Part shown: positions 32,331 to 44,440 of the stretch, one piece after another
Position numbering within the stretch: position 1 is the stretch's first letter
How the letters are laid out: the number at the start of each line of letters is the position of its first letter
NCBI GenBank assembly: GCA_034440615.1
Contig: JAOTOM010004831.1
Coordinates: forward strand, 1 to 64,000
Reading direction: 5' to 3'
Source: Ashinkailepas kermadecensis
Lineage: Eukaryota > Arthropoda > Thecostraca > Neolepadidae
DNA: 64,000 bases
Made by a program: the position numbers and the translations under genes
Notes under the pieces: generated by a model
The model's input: only the letters and a program-made list of their open reading frames with translations
Told to the model about the DNA's origin: nothing
Database searches by the model: none

Positions 32331-34865
32331 TCACAAAGTCATAAGGTGTTCAAACCTAACAAGAGCTACACAGACCAATCTGGCTAAGCCCATAAAGGGA
32401 AGGTACTATAAGTCGGGACAACAAGATACTTAGCACCCTAACCAATATTGCATTGTAAATTACATTGGAACTATCCATCAACATTCTATGCACCTACCAA
32501 TATCTATCTAGCCCTATTCACTTGGTAATTTGTAGCACATGCATGGTTTGGGTGCTCCATCAATAATTTTCAACTCCATCCATGTCTAGATGGAGTTGAA
32601 TGAGTCTCGAAGGGTTCTGCACAGTGTACACTTACTAGCATAAATATCACCCCCATCCACCACTAATTAGAAAAAGAAAAAAAAACAGATTCTCCAACCT
32701 CACAATGTGTCCACCCTATATTTTAATACCTTAAATTGGGGACTCATCTAGAACACTATCCTCCAATGAATTATCCACTCTTTGTTCTCTAAAAGATAAC
32801 CAGCATTGTTTGAAAATGGCTGATCTCATCATCAGTCATTATCTCATTTCATCTATTTGATCAGCATGTGCAAAACTGACTGCAAATACAAAAATGAGTG
32901 AGACTTCTAAGTTGGAGAGGATAATTTACCATTCTGTTTCACATCAATGACCCATTTTTTTTTCCTCAACATTTTCCTCTCCAAATCTAGAATTTCAAAA
33001 CATAAATCCAACCCTGGTCTGGCCTCAATGCTGTTCACAAAGATGACGAAGAGAAGTGGTCACAGAACAGAGCCATATGGGACCTCACACTTTTATTAAT
33101 TATTCCGAGCATTCTGACTGCCTTGTTCCTAGCTGAGGTGTATTTTTTTTTTCTGTTTTAAGGCCATTTGAAACTAACACACCCATGTCTCTTTCCTCTT
33201 CAGTAATATCCAGTTCCCTACACCCATTGTATATCAGGATGCCTTGCTTCCAGACCCCAGATGGACCCCACCTTATACTTTTCATAGATGGAAGACATTG
33301 CCATTGATCATCCCACTTTTTAGGCCCTCCAAGACTAGTTTAATATTACTAAATTGATCTATACTGTTATCCACTCCTACCAGCCTGATGTCGTCAGCAA
33401 ATTTGAACACCCTATCCCTCAGCCCTATCACAATATTGTTCACAAAGATGATAAAGAGAAGTGGACCCAGAACAGAGTCATATGACACTCCACTCAGAAC
33501 ATTCTTCCATTCAGATTTGCAACCATATAACACAACCTTTTGTTTCAGTCCACTTAACCATGCTTCAAGTCCAACCTATAACTTTTCCATCAATCCCATT
33601 CTGCTCTAGTTGATTAATTAGATGATGCCCATGTGGAACTTCATCAAGTTATTTGCTAAAGTCTAAGTACACAACATCTATCCTGCTTTGATTGTCTATT
33701 TCTCTAGTTGCATACTCCATAATCTTCAGTAGGTTAGCTAATCAAGATCTCCTGGATCAAAATCCATGTTGAGTATCCCTTAAAAGGTTGTGCTTATCTA
33801 GATGAGTCTGAACTACCTCTTCAGCCGGTTTTCTAATACCTTGCAAATTATGGAAGTCAAACTGACTGGCACAAGTTTCATACCCACTTTATACTTCCCT
33901 TTTTGAAAACTGAAACATTTGCATTTTGCCAATCTTCAGGTATTTCAGAATACTACATATATCTCCTAAAAATAACACCCAGGGTAACTGCAAAAACTTG
34001 AGAACACTATTTAGATTATAGCATAAATATCACCTTGTCCAGCAGCTTTATTATCCCTTATATTCTTCAACTGCTTTTCTACATCTTCTGTAGATATTGT
34101 AAACTACTCCAACCTATCACCCACCACAGCATAACCATCAGTGGTTTCCAATGTTCTTCCTAGTAAAGACTGATGATAACTGATTGCTTATTGACTGAAC
34201 TAGATCACAATCATCACCCACTATATCACCATCTACCTCTAGTGGCCCTCCATTGCATTTTTAAACATCAATGTGTAGAAGGTAATGAGCTTCTTAGCAT
34301 TGCATGCTAAATGATCTTCAGATAATATAATTCCAGCCCATCTTTTGGATGTCCAAACATACCTAACTTTATTTCTAGCTATTCTATATGCTTCTAGGTT
34401 TGCTTCAGAGTCAGAATCTTTTAGTTTCTTAGATGCCTGCTTCTTTGACTCCATTGAATGGTTTACTTTTTTGGTAAGCCATGAGGGTGCCTAAACTTGT
34501 GCAATATAATCCACTGATTAGGAACGAACTCACCCTGGCCTTGAAACAGTTTATCTATTACCATTCTCCACATTTCAGAAGCATAAACCTATCAATAACT
34601 CTTACTATTGGATTCCATTCATGAAGATCCCAAACTCATTGTAATTCCCTTCAGCAAAATTTAAAATAAATCTTTCATTGATTCCTACACTTCCAACATA
34701 TGAGGAAAAGCACATCATGTTGTGATCACTATTACTGAAGGTCCCTCCTAGGCCCACATCTTGCACACAATTTCCCTCACTTGTGAACACTATTGAACAG
34801 TTCATTTCCTCTTCATGTATCACTGAAATAAGAATTTTTCCTCCCAAGTCATGAAACTTCTTCAT
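32331..34865 (-). mobile_element. Near full-length decayed CR1-type LINE
   Basis: Minus-strand order follows a CR1 ORF2. The endonuclease C-terminal part comes first (34,865-34,605, with GNCVQDVGLGGTFSNSDHNM). The linker is at 34,454-34,239 (EAYRIARNKVRYVW). The RT N-terminal part is near 34,170-33,640, and the palm (CKSEWKNVLSGV, then GPLLFIIFVNNI and FADDIRLVG) at 33,533-33,282. Next is GCRELDITEEERDMGVLVSN (33,285-33,100), a second decayed palm piece (33,095-33,000) and a 3' UTR ending in ACACCTTATGACTTTG near 32,335. Stops and indels throughout mark it as dead. The 3' end matches that of the intact copy at 54,432. Confidence 0.85.
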
Positions 34866-35268
34866 GATTTGATTAGATTAAACCTACAGTTTTGCCTTCC
34901 ATCCCTGCTATCAAGTTATAAAGTATCCAGACTTAATATGAGCCACAGGGGCCATCGTGTTTAAGCATGCAATGGGAAGAGCAGCTAGGGAAACAGTGTT
35001 ATACATTCCATGTTTGTAAAACATTTTCATAATTTGGAGCACTGGCTTAAAAAATGTAATGCAACACATATTATTTATGAATAATGTATGGCACATTGCA
35101 GTGTTTAAAAAATCTTCGTTATGTGTGATATGTCCAAACAAGCACAGTCAGATGTCAAAATTAGTCATTGCAGCATGCCAATTAGAATAGCATTTCAATC
35201 CTCCATGCTCAATTTTGAGCCTATAGGTGCATGCTTTCCATTTACTGTGTGGGATACCTACCTAAAAT

Positions 35269-35271
<3 letters not shown>
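34866..35271. other. AT-rich unique DNA
   Basis: No gene or repeat recognised upstream of the CR1 relic. Confidence 0.4.

Positions 35272-35343
<72 letters not shown>
35272..35343. repeat. TA microsatellite
   Basis: About 36 TA units. Confidence 0.97.
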
Positions 35344-35348
<5 letters not shown>

Positions 35349-35552
35349 CACATGCTAATGATAATGCTTGCAATACCATGGTATCAACAAGTGGCACTGT
35401 TAAATAGACATGATAATATCTGTACCTGGAATTGTGTTAAAAGATGCTTGTGTATCACCATCCATAATAGTGAGCATAAGCATGACACCTATGCACAAAC
35501 TATTCTTAGAAATGCAGCATGGAAACCTCATAAGCACACATCAACAAGCACT

Positions 35553-37245
35553 CAGGTCACATGGGCTCAAACAACATATAGTGAGAATACCTGGCACAAT
35601 GATCCACATAAATCAGAACAATGAATAGGGATATTTTCCTGACTGGTTTTATCACAAAATAGTTTTAGTATGGAGACTGCTGAAATAAGTAGAATTAAAC
35701 TTAAGAACAACACAAGTAACAAGGTACAAGACAGCATTCAGCTCCATGGAATCTGGCAGCCAACATATGACTGCCAGATGACAAATTAGTGTTATGGTTA
35801 AACTAACAAAGGGTGTGGTTATAAGCCAATTTGATAAGCAACAGTACATAAAATGATAACAAAAGTATACTTCATCAATGTCAACCAAGTTGATACATCC
35901 ATACCGGATATCAATGCTCCCTACATGCTCAAACCACACAAATAAACACAACACAGCTGATGAGTAGGAAGCTGATGCATTAACTGATTTGTTACTGTCA
36001 CATATTGGGGAATGGGTTTTGGAATGTAAAATAGCTTCATTAAAATTATGCTTAAAACACTGTCTAAAATAGTTTCCTTCTCACCACCAGGTAACAATTG
36101 GTGTCAAGGAGAAAGCTGTAAAAATTGATTGAAACCAACCATTATTAATATTTAATGACATGTGATATATATTACTAATCCATATCTTGAATGTTCTAGC
36201 TGAGGCCAAGAAGGGCATGGAAGGATCTAAAACAACTAGACAGGATAGCAAATTGCAGCTGTAAAATGACCTATTGTTGTGTGATACAAGGAAAATAATC
36301 ACATCACCCACGTCACCCAGTTGTTGCAATACACAAATAACGTATTTGGTGACTACATACAAGATTAAAACATAACAGAAGTTAAGTGATTAAAACAACA
36401 TATTAGCCTACTTTGATTGGAGAAATTTCCAACACAGTAGCTGGTTTTACAGCAGAAATTTGTTCCCAGTCCCAGGTCACGTGGTCTCAGGAACAAGATA
36501 GAGGGAGAAGACCCGGCATAGTGATCTGCATAGAATAAAAGTGACCACCAAATCTAATTCTCACATCATCTCACATCAACCTATAACGAAATAGGTTTTA
36601 CTATTGACACTGCTGAAATAAGTATAATTAAATTTACAAATATCAGCAAATTGCAATACACTTTCTAATTTACTTCGAGACTGCATTCAGCTCTACGGTA
36701 TCTGGCAGCTGACGGATAACTGCCAGATGACAAATTGGCGCTGTGGTTAAATTAGCAAAGGATGTGGTTATAAGCCAACTTCCTGAGCAACGGTAGAGAA
36801 AATGATAACAAAAGTACACTTAATCGATGTCAACCAAGTTTATAAATCCATACCTGATACTGCCAACATGCTCATGCCACACAACTAATAAATATTCACA
36901 GCACACCCCACGAGTGGGACGCTCGTGCACCAACTGATTTGTTGCCTGCCGCATATTGGGATATAGGTTTTGGAACATGAAATGGTTTAGGGAAAATTAT
37001 ACTAAAACAATCAGTCTAAAATCGTTTTATTCTCACCACCAAGAAACAAGTTTTGTCAACAAAAATGCTGAAAAAAATTGAGTGACATCAATTTTTTAAT
37101 AATAAATGTTCTTCGATGTACTTTTTGAGTTTATTTCTGGAATGTTTAGTTGAAGCAAGGAATGACTTGGAAGGATGAAAAGCGACTAGACGGGAGAGCA
37201 AATTGCCTCTGTAAAACCGACTATTGTTGCTGCCTTTAAGCATGT
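35553..37245. repeat. Direct tandem duplication, period ~920-955 bp
   Basis: Copy 1 (35,553-36,285) and copy 2 (36,471-37,245) share GACTGCCAGATGACAAATT-like, GTGGTTATAAGCCAA, GATAACAAAAGTA, ATCAATGTCAACCAAGTT and TTCTCACCACCA blocks. Both end in AGACRGGAKAGCAAATTG-type sequence. On the minus strand both end-blocks translate to related peptides (CNLLSCLVVLDPSMPFLAS and GNLLSRLVAFHPSKSFLAS), a weak hint of a coding origin. No family is recognised. Confidence 0.75.
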
Positions 37246-38245
37246 TAATATTATAATTCAACTGAGTTTTCTTAGGTCCACAACCAAACCAATGAAACCA
37301 AAAATGATGAGCTACAACACACAATTTTTATTTACTTCACACTAAAATTGACTTGAGTGCAGTAATGACATATAAGAAGTTCCAAAAATTGGGAACCTAG
37401 TGCATCACCATTCATGATTATAAAAATAATTTCCAAAAATAGAGTTTACGAAGATGGAAAATAAAACCACCATTTCCCTGAGATACTATCAGCATAGACA
37501 AATGAATACTCAGCACCCCATCCAATACCACATCTTGAATTCAAATGAAAATATTCACCACATTTGACATAGATACCTACCTAGGTACCTAACAAGATAT
37601 ATCTAACCCTACTCACTTAAGGTCTTCCAACTTCTTCCCTGAATCATGGTATCATTTTTCATCAACTTTTCAAAATAGATGTGCCACCAACTGGAGTGCT
37701 GGTAACATCAACATATTTGGTGGGATTCCATCTTGATCTATGCATGCACTGATAAATCAATTCTCATTATAGGTAGGTGGGTACCTAGGTAGGCAACTAC
37801 CTACCTAGGTACATTCATACAACCATATGGTATAAGAATGTGACACAACCACAGATGGTCAAGTGATGTTGAAGTGCTAAGACAGTAAATGGATGCAAAT
37901 AAAAATCAGTAATTTGCAGTTGACCTACCTAATCCGGCACATATCGTAATATTTGCACTTGCCACTTACCAGGACACTAAACCAAGGTAGGCAAGAGGCC
38001 GAAGCAACAATCGCCAAAGCCAAGCCATCAGAAATAACCACAATGGCAACAGTTCCCGTTACCACGCAGAATCTCCTTTTTCAAACTCGGCAGACAAATT
38101 CGCCAGACTCGACTGTACAATGGCGAAGAATCTCTCGATAACATCCGATAACGGCTTTGGATGCGTTCCTTTAAGCATTCGGTAAGGATGCAATAGAGTC
38201 GCGAATTATTCGCCTAGCGGAGAAGGTATGAACTACACTGTGAAG
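37246..38245. other. Unique DNA with TACCTAGG-type palindromes
   Basis: Near 37,784-37,812 the arms GTACCTAGGTAG and CTACCTAGGTAC form a hairpin; related TACCTAGGTACC stretches occur near 37,580. No gene recognised. Confidence 0.5.
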
Positions 38246-38445
38246 TTCTTGATTATTGGTTCTTGGACGTTGCGTCTTTGGACTTTGCGTCTTTGGACTT
38301 TTGGGATCCTTGGATGTTCGGTTTTTGGACTTTATTCACTTTGGACGTTTGGTTTTTGGACGTTATGTTTTTGGACTTTACGTTTCTTGGATGTTTTGTA
38401 ATTGGACTTTTGGTCTTTGGATGTTAGTTTTTTGGATGTTCTGAA
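38246..38445 (+). repeat. TTTGGACTTT-type minisatellite
   Basis: Around ten diverged units of about 15-25 bp with a core of TTTTTGGACTTT or TTTGGATGTT run through this segment. The apparent frame is rich in F, W, G and L because of the repeat. Confidence 0.8.
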
Positions 38446-38960
38446 TCACCCCCATCAACCAATCTCCCTATCTCCATATCGTACCGATCTTCCCACTCCC
38501 TTTGTTCGAAATGAAGCAGCGCTCGCCGAGGCTTAGGTTGTTGTCCTGCTATATCATAAGATCACCAAGCTAAGACACATTTTGAAACAGTGATTCACTT
38601 TGTGGGTCCAAACCAAGGTCTATCCAGTCAGGCTGGACAATAGCGTCAGCCGCTGGGGAGTCGTTTAGCTACAGGGTCAAAACAAGTTGCCAACAACAAG
38701 CAACAAGCTCCACATCCAGGAATACAAAGTGTAATACAAACCTTGGCCTTAACTTGTGACAGGTATAATCAGCTCCTTTGATTTTTTTCCCACCAAATTT
38801 GGCCATAGCCTCATCATTTGGAAAGCAATGCAGACTAAAAGGTGTGCTGAACATTTAACTTATCATACGTGTTCCTTCGAGCTATGGGCAGCACAGTATG
38901 GCAGATTTCCGAAGAAAACAAATCTACCACACAATTTGGAATCACATCACCTTCCTAGGG
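38446..38960. other. Unique DNA, no feature seen
   Basis: No gene or repeat recognised. Confidence 0.35.
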
Positions 38961-38962
38961 AC

Positions 38963-39036
38963 GGGGATGGCCGAGTGGTTAAGGTGTTAAGCTCTGGGTA
39001 CCAAAGATCCCGGGTTCAGCACTCGCACCGCTCGAT
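38963..39036 (+). mobile_element. tRNA-like SINE head
   Basis: GATGGCCGAGTGGTTAAGG fits a polymerase III A box, and 47 bp on GGGTTCAGCACTC approximates a B box (GGTTCRANNCC). The acceptor arms do not pair convincingly and the B box is imperfect. A tRNA-derived SINE head or a tRNA pseudogene (Leu/Ser-like D arm) is more likely than a functional tRNA. It abuts the 3' tail of the LINE fragment at 39,068. Confidence 0.6.
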
Positions 39037-39067
39037 GCATTTCCTAATCCCACGCCCCACTGGCGAA

Positions 39068-39540
39068 GCATAAAGACATAAAGACATAAAAGATCAGTGC
39101 AACTATGAACCACAAGGGCCCTTCTTGGTTGCACTTTCGACACTGAACCAGTTGCCCACCAAATCTGTCTATCAACCCTCCCTGGAATACAGAAAAACCA
39201 GCTCCCTATTCTTATAATGATTGTCTATGCCGTTTTTAAAGATGTTCAGTGTGTTGTTACTGACAATGGTTTCTGGCAGCTGGTTCCAGTGTTCTACTAC
39301 CCTGTTGGTGAAGAAAGACTGTCTTAACCTTGTCCTGCTGTGATTCACTTTAATTTTGAATTGATGACCTCGAATTGCATCATTTCTGTTAAATTCAAAC
39401 ATGTCCCTGAGATATCCCTGTTCCTGACCATGAACAAATTTAAGCTTGGACACAATATTCCAAATGTGACCTGACATATGCACAGTCTGGGTACTAATAC
39501 TAAAGGGTACAACGGAATCTAGTATGTATTCTAGTTCCAA
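39068..39540 (-). mobile_element. CR1-like LINE 3' fragment (family 2)
   Basis: The minus-strand frame ends with FNRNDAIRGHQFKIKV, then RTRLRQSFFTNRVVEHWNQL, the conserved C-terminal region of CR1-type ORF2. A short 3' UTR with GGGCCCTTGTGGTTCATAG and a tail of TTTATGTC units follows. It is 5'-truncated. The same 3' end occurs at 47,840-48,030 (+). Confidence 0.85.
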
Positions 39541-40786
39541 CCCAATAACGTCAGCAGGAATGTGCGAGATTTCTAGTACAATCTACCAGGATTTTGGTAT
39601 ATACTGTGACGTCACGTAAACATTCCGAATGCGTTTTAAAACCTAGCTAAGATTCATCTGTGGCGCAGCGAAGACATCAGAGTGTTGTTGTGGTTGGGCC
39701 AGGGGGGTGCGCTCCAGCATTGTACTCCAATAAAAAAGGGGGACGCTTGAGTCGACCAATCAGCGTTTGACGACCTCCGTCGGTCTAAACAAACATATTT
39801 TGTCTTTAGTGCGGCGAAACCGGTGACATCCACATAAATACCAATTGTTTTCCCCTATCAGCGGTGACATTGTGATAAAGTAGTATTCAAGATCAAGATT
39901 AAAGTAGCAAGAATGCCTTTGTAGAAAATTAGCACGAAAAAATGGAATAATATATGGATAATACCTTCCACAAGTTTTGTCCTACGACCTCTACTATTGC
40001 CACGATCGGCGGAGGTCGTCAAACGCTGATTGGTCGGCTCAAGTTTATAGAATTGATGGTGCTCTCAAGCGTCTCCCTTTTTGGGAAGCGGAGCGTTCTA
40101 TCTGGTCTAAGCCTTGGGTTGGGCGCACTGTGTTTCTGTTTGTCGGTACCGGAAATTGAAATATGAGGCTGATGAATATTGTTTGGATCCTTGGTTATTG
40201 AACATGCTCTTAAGTTCGCGCAGAATTTATTCAGTTCATAGGATACAACAACCATCAACCTGTTATCGTTCATAACCCCTAATGTTTCACCAATGGAAAT
40301 TGAAACCATAGCTGGATTTGCCCAATATGAACCTAGGCTTACCGGTAAATGTATGCCTTAATGTGTTTTATGACTCCTTGGAACTAATCATGCCAATGTA
40401 ATGTTTATGAAGGTGACTAAGATTATGGGATCACTCATTTTCTGTGCAAATACTTCAGGTTGTGAGCAAAATAACACCAAAAATGGCTTTCATTTAGGTA
40501 GCACAGCATTAAAAATAAATGTAAAAATGCAGCATAACCAAACCTGACCTATCCTAACCTTCCTTTGGAGAAAAGCTTCGCTAGCCATGTCTTGGAATAT
40601 TACAATCTTGAATGTGCCATGAACACCATGTGAAAGCAACATACATGTTATGACAGATATAACATTGATTCAATACCCATTGCCCAGCATAGGGAAACAA
40701 TTAGATGGCACTAAAAAGTAAGCATATTTGGCACGACATGTGCCCCACTATCTGCTCTCTAGCCCTGTGTGAAGTAATATGAATGT
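39541..40786. other. Unique DNA, no gene recognised
   Basis: No coding similarity. A copy of the ATGTTTATGAAGGTGACT-type short repeat lies near 40,395-40,450 (+). TAACCTATCC-type stretches near 40,540 are common in arthropod intergenic DNA. Confidence 0.4.
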
Positions 40787-41037
<251 letters not shown>

Positions 41038-41049
41038 TACTACAGATTA

Positions 41050-41203
41050 CTGGGGTGCAAAATACATGAAGTTAATGAGAAACCCCACGTCGATGGGATG
41101 CATGCTCCATGGTACCTCATGTTAAAAATCTAAATTATTGTGGGACAGAGCCAACACGGAGGGGGCATTTGCCCCTAAAAAAATATATCAAACAACACCC
41201 CTG
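41050..41203. mobile_element. MITE-like repeat with CWGGGGTG / CACCCCTG ends
   Basis: It starts CTGGGGTGCAAAATACATGAAG and ends AAACAACACCCCTG. The interior matches part of the 1.2-kb repeat (16,830-16,925 and 20,700-20,830) and 46,865-47,022: AATACATGAAG, CATGTTAAAAATC, GCATTTGCCCC. No exact flanking duplication was found, so the boundaries are tentative. Confidence 0.5.
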
Positions 41204-41289
41204 GTCTAGACGCATATGCATGCAAAATGGAAAACAATCTTGAAAACCGGCTGCAGGTTCCGTATCTGCACATGGGTGATAAGGGCGTG

Positions 41290-41410
41290 ACATTCCAGCC
41301 AGTATCGGTACCTCCGCCTGTAGCCTAAATATAATGTTGACCCCTTTTCCTGGCCGGAGGGGTACCAACTTTCTCATGGGAGGCACATGCCCCCATTGCC
41401 GCACCCTTGT
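41290..41410 (+). repeat. Fragment of the CAGNGGCGGATCC MITE family
   Basis: CCTTTTCCTGGCCGGAGGGG, then CATGGGAGGCACATGCCCCC, matches the right part of the element at 59,793-60,030 and of the copy at 21,594. Confidence 0.5.
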
Positions 41411-41779
41411 TTACGCTCCTGCACCGGATGGGGAGGAATTATGGTGCAACAGTTGTCTCTTAGTTGCTCCTACCCCTCCTTTCCAGCCGTGATCTTCAGT
41501 TGGCCTGTCTCATCATACTGCTACTACCCGTGGCACCACGCGATTCCTGCGGCGCTCGACATGAATGCAGTCAGCGTGGGTCCAAGCAAAAAGTCATAGA
41601 GTGAGGAGAAAATAAAGCTCATATTCGTGGACAAGATTGTTCAAGCTTTCGAATGAATCCGATTTTGTCCCATTTTGATGGTATTTAAGATCGAAAATAT
41701 CGTGTGGAAAACACGGAAGTTTGGCTGTAGCGCCTACGGGACTGAGCAATTGTCCAGCCCATGTGACGTCACCGGTTGC

Positions 41780-42161
41780 CAAACGATATTGGAGGGCCCC
41801 GTGCACAGTAAAGCTTCCTGATGACCTCCTCACTTTTGTATGACTCATTCCCCTGTATTTCCCCAAGCATTCTTAGTGCCTTCTTCCTGGCTTCTTTGGT
41901 CTATTCTGATGCCCCCAATTTTGTGTTCAAAATGACACCTAAGTCCTTCTCCTGCTGAGTCACAGATAGTACTTGGCCACCCATCAAGTATGGCGCCTTC
42001 ATATGCATGACTTTGCACTTATCAAAATTAAACTTCATTTGCCATTTTTCTGACCACTTCACAAGCTCGTCTAAGTCGTTCTGCAGCAAAACCTGCTCAT
42101 TGTGCCCTGTTATTGCCCTAAATATCTTCAAATCATCCGCAAATTTCAAAACTTTGCACAA
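41780..42161 (-). mobile_element. CR1-like RT fragment (family 2)
   Basis: The minus-strand translation includes KVLKFADDLKIFRAI, LVKWSEKWQMKFNFDKCKVM and MGGQVLSVTQQEKDLGVIL: the catalytic FADD block and the following thumb region of CR1-type RT. A stop follows near 41,902, then KEARKKALRMLG continues to about 41,780. Both ends are truncated. Confidence 0.85.
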
Positions 42162-42880
42162 AAGCAGTGTAGGGCGGCGCCATTAGCCGCGATCGTGCAT
42201 AAAGTGCGCCATGAACCACCCAATAAAAACAAACAAAAAAACATCACCTTCCTGCCCTATGTGTTTATTGGTTGGCACAGGTGCATTAGTAGGTTTTATA
42301 ACAATAAATATGTATTAATTTAGGCTTTACCTTTACCTTAGGCTTAAGGCTTTAGGCTTTACCAGAATATTTTGTCAATAGCATGCATTATACCTTCATG
42401 TAGCATTTCATATACATGTCTTTAACTGGTCCGTGCTGTAGTATATACTTTATATCAAGCTTAGTGAACCTAGGCACTTCATATAATCATATAATGTGCA
42501 AAACTATACCGGCAATGCATTAGCTTCGTATGTCTCATGCGCAGCGAAATTGAAACATACCTGATGCTACCAATTCCTGCCATATCAGAGGGGAAAAAGC
42601 TGTGACGTCCTGAAGGCCTGAAGGCAAACTTTGGTGCACCTTGAAAGTAAAGGTATCTTGGGTGCACTCGTTCGATGCTCGTTTGTGGCTTTTAGCAACA
42701 CACTAAGCTGATGATTTATCGTCATATTTGCCAACCGTCACAAGCTGTTATAGTGCACGACAAATTGATTAGTATAAAAATAATCACTAGAAAATGATGT
42801 TTATATATTATGAGCTATTCTGACTGCTGGTGGCTGTGGATTTTTGAATACCATAAAACTTCGGCATTCTGACACTGCGC
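42162..42880. other. Mostly unique DNA
   Basis: A short segment near 42,600-42,660 (GACGTCCTGAAGG, then AGTAAAGGTATCTTG) recurs at 62,820-62,872. Otherwise nothing is recognised. Confidence 0.4.
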
Positions 42881-42901
42881 CATGGATGTCCAATGATCCA
42901 T

Positions 42902-42942
42902 GGCGTACATGATCCATGACTGCGCCATGGATCATGTACGCC
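42902..42942. repeat. 17-bp snap-back palindrome
   Basis: GGCGTACATGATCCATG is followed 7 nt later by its exact reverse complement. The homologous repeat at about 48,335-48,360 (-) lacks the second arm. Confidence 0.9.
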
Positions 42943-43009
42943 TGGATTGGAAACCAACAGCTGTTTGCGTATCAGCCCACCTGGCGGAGGGTAAAGGGAA
43001 AAGGGGGGA

Positions 43010-43150
43010 CTTAAGGGCCCCCCCGCCCCCCAAGGGGGGGGGGGCCCTTCTTTTGTTTTTTTTTTTTCGCCCCAAAAAAGCCCGGGGGGGGGGAAAAAAA
43101 AAAAGAGGGGGGGGGGGGGGTGGGGTTTGGGGGTGTGGGTTGGTGTGTTT
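43010..43150. other. Homopolymer-rich low-complexity stretch, possible consensus error
   Basis: Alternating runs of G, C, T and A (including runs of about 10-14) occupy about 110 bp with almost no mixed sequence. Nothing biological is recognised; sequencing or assembly noise is a serious possibility. Confidence 0.6.
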
Positions 43151-43599
43151 TTGTGGCAGGGTCGGATGAGTTTCGGATCGTGTGAGTCGCAGGCAGCCAG
43201 ATGACTCGATTGAGTGTTGTGCGGACACAGAAGGATTGCGTGCAAGTGATGAGTTTGGGGGTCGCGAGCAAGATGTACGGCGATTGCAAGATGGCGGCCC
43301 TGCCAGATACAGGTTCTGGTGAGAGTGCTGTTGTCGCCTAGCAACGGCAGACTAGCAGGCGCCTCCAGTACTCGTCTGCGCGCCAGCTGATTGAGATGAC
43401 GTAACGACTCCGCGTAGCAACGTGGCATCTCGAGGACACGGCTAAGGCCCTACGCAGAAGGACTGACTCGCAACTCCTGCGTGCGATTCTCAGCGTCGGA
43501 ACCGTGAGTGCCTTGTCAAGGCGAGGCATATATGTCGGTTTAATGAGGATGCAGTGGCAAAAGTACGTCACGTGTGCAGTGCCGCTCGGCACGTGATGC

Positions 43600-44268
43600 A
43601 GCCGGTGCGCCAGATGGCTGCAGGGGGGGGGGGGCAGCCTGAAGCGTCAGCTGTTGCTCGGTTAGAGAAGAGGATAGCCGAACTAGAGCTCCGAGTCCGG
43701 ACTGGACTCAGGTGACTAGGGATGTAGTGCCTGGATGTACAGCTGGCGTAACAGACACGCCAGCAGGACGCGACTTGAGTGTGGATGATGCGAGGCAGGG
43801 CTTCGGGGAGCCGCTTGCCCCGGTGTCCGGGGCTGGGTCACCTGCACCACCCGTTCGATGTGGCATATTCCGACCTGGCGTGCTGGAATCTGGAGGCGAA
43901 GGGGCTCACATCCTTCCTCCGGAAGCACCGCTCTCGGAACTCGCATCGTTGGGGAAAGTGGGCATCTCGGCGCGGATGCTTTAGCGGCTGGTGGTGACGA
44001 CAATAACAGGGGCGATATGGGTCCCACCCAAGCAACTTCCGTTCTGAGGGAAGAAGGGGATGGGTGCCCCGCTGTCAGGAGAGAATCGGCGTTGACGGGC
44101 ACTACGGTTAGCTTAGGAATAGAAAGCCCTGATGTTGTCCCATCCGTGGAGGGAGTGGGGTCAGGGACAGGTGACCCCGGGCCTGGACTTCCCCCGAGTG
44201 TACCGCCAACTGTGTTGCGACGATCGAGTCGGGTTAAGCGAGCTCCTGGTTGGGTGTTGTTAGAATAG
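43600..44268 (+). pseudogene. Possible LTR-element pol C-terminal tail
   Basis: The plus frame 43,858-44,268 ends VPPTVLRRSSRVKRAPGW, a pattern like the basic tail found at the C-terminus of many Ty3/Gypsy-type Pol proteins. The preceding 110 residues are low-complexity (G, P, S, D-rich) without recognisable integrase motifs. Two further overlapping frames suggest decay. It could equally be a GC-rich unrelated sequence; no protease, RT or integrase core is present in the window nearby. Confidence 0.3.
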
Positions 44269-44269
44269 T

Positions 44270-44440
44270 GGTCAGTTACAGTGTAAACGCGTGTATGATG
44301 TGAGGTTGCGCGATGTTAGATTAAGATGCTAGTGTACGCATTGTTGTTAGAACAGTCGCTGGTTACAGTGTAAAACGTGTGTGATGTGAGCACCTGGTTG
44401 CGCGATGTTAGAATAAGATGCTAGTGTACCAATTGTTATA
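44270..44440. repeat. Direct duplication, ~88-bp unit, two copies
   Basis: GTTACAGTGTAAAACG, GTGTGATGTGAG, TTGCGCGATGTTAGA and AAGATGCTAGTGTAC occur in the same order in 44,270-44,350 and 44,352-44,438. The pair lies directly after the possible pol tail. Confidence 0.85.

Noticed and set aside
38963..39036. Functional tRNA gene (also 50,636-50,716)
   Set aside because: A and B boxes are present but acceptor and T stems do not pair properly; tRNA-derived SINE is more likely.
42884..42942. Transcription-factor operator
   Set aside because: The palindrome is better explained as a snap-back mutation because the homologous repeat copy has only one arm.
43010..43289. Proline- and glycine-rich ORFs near 43.0-43.3 kb
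   Set aside because: They translate homopolymer runs that may be sequencing noise.
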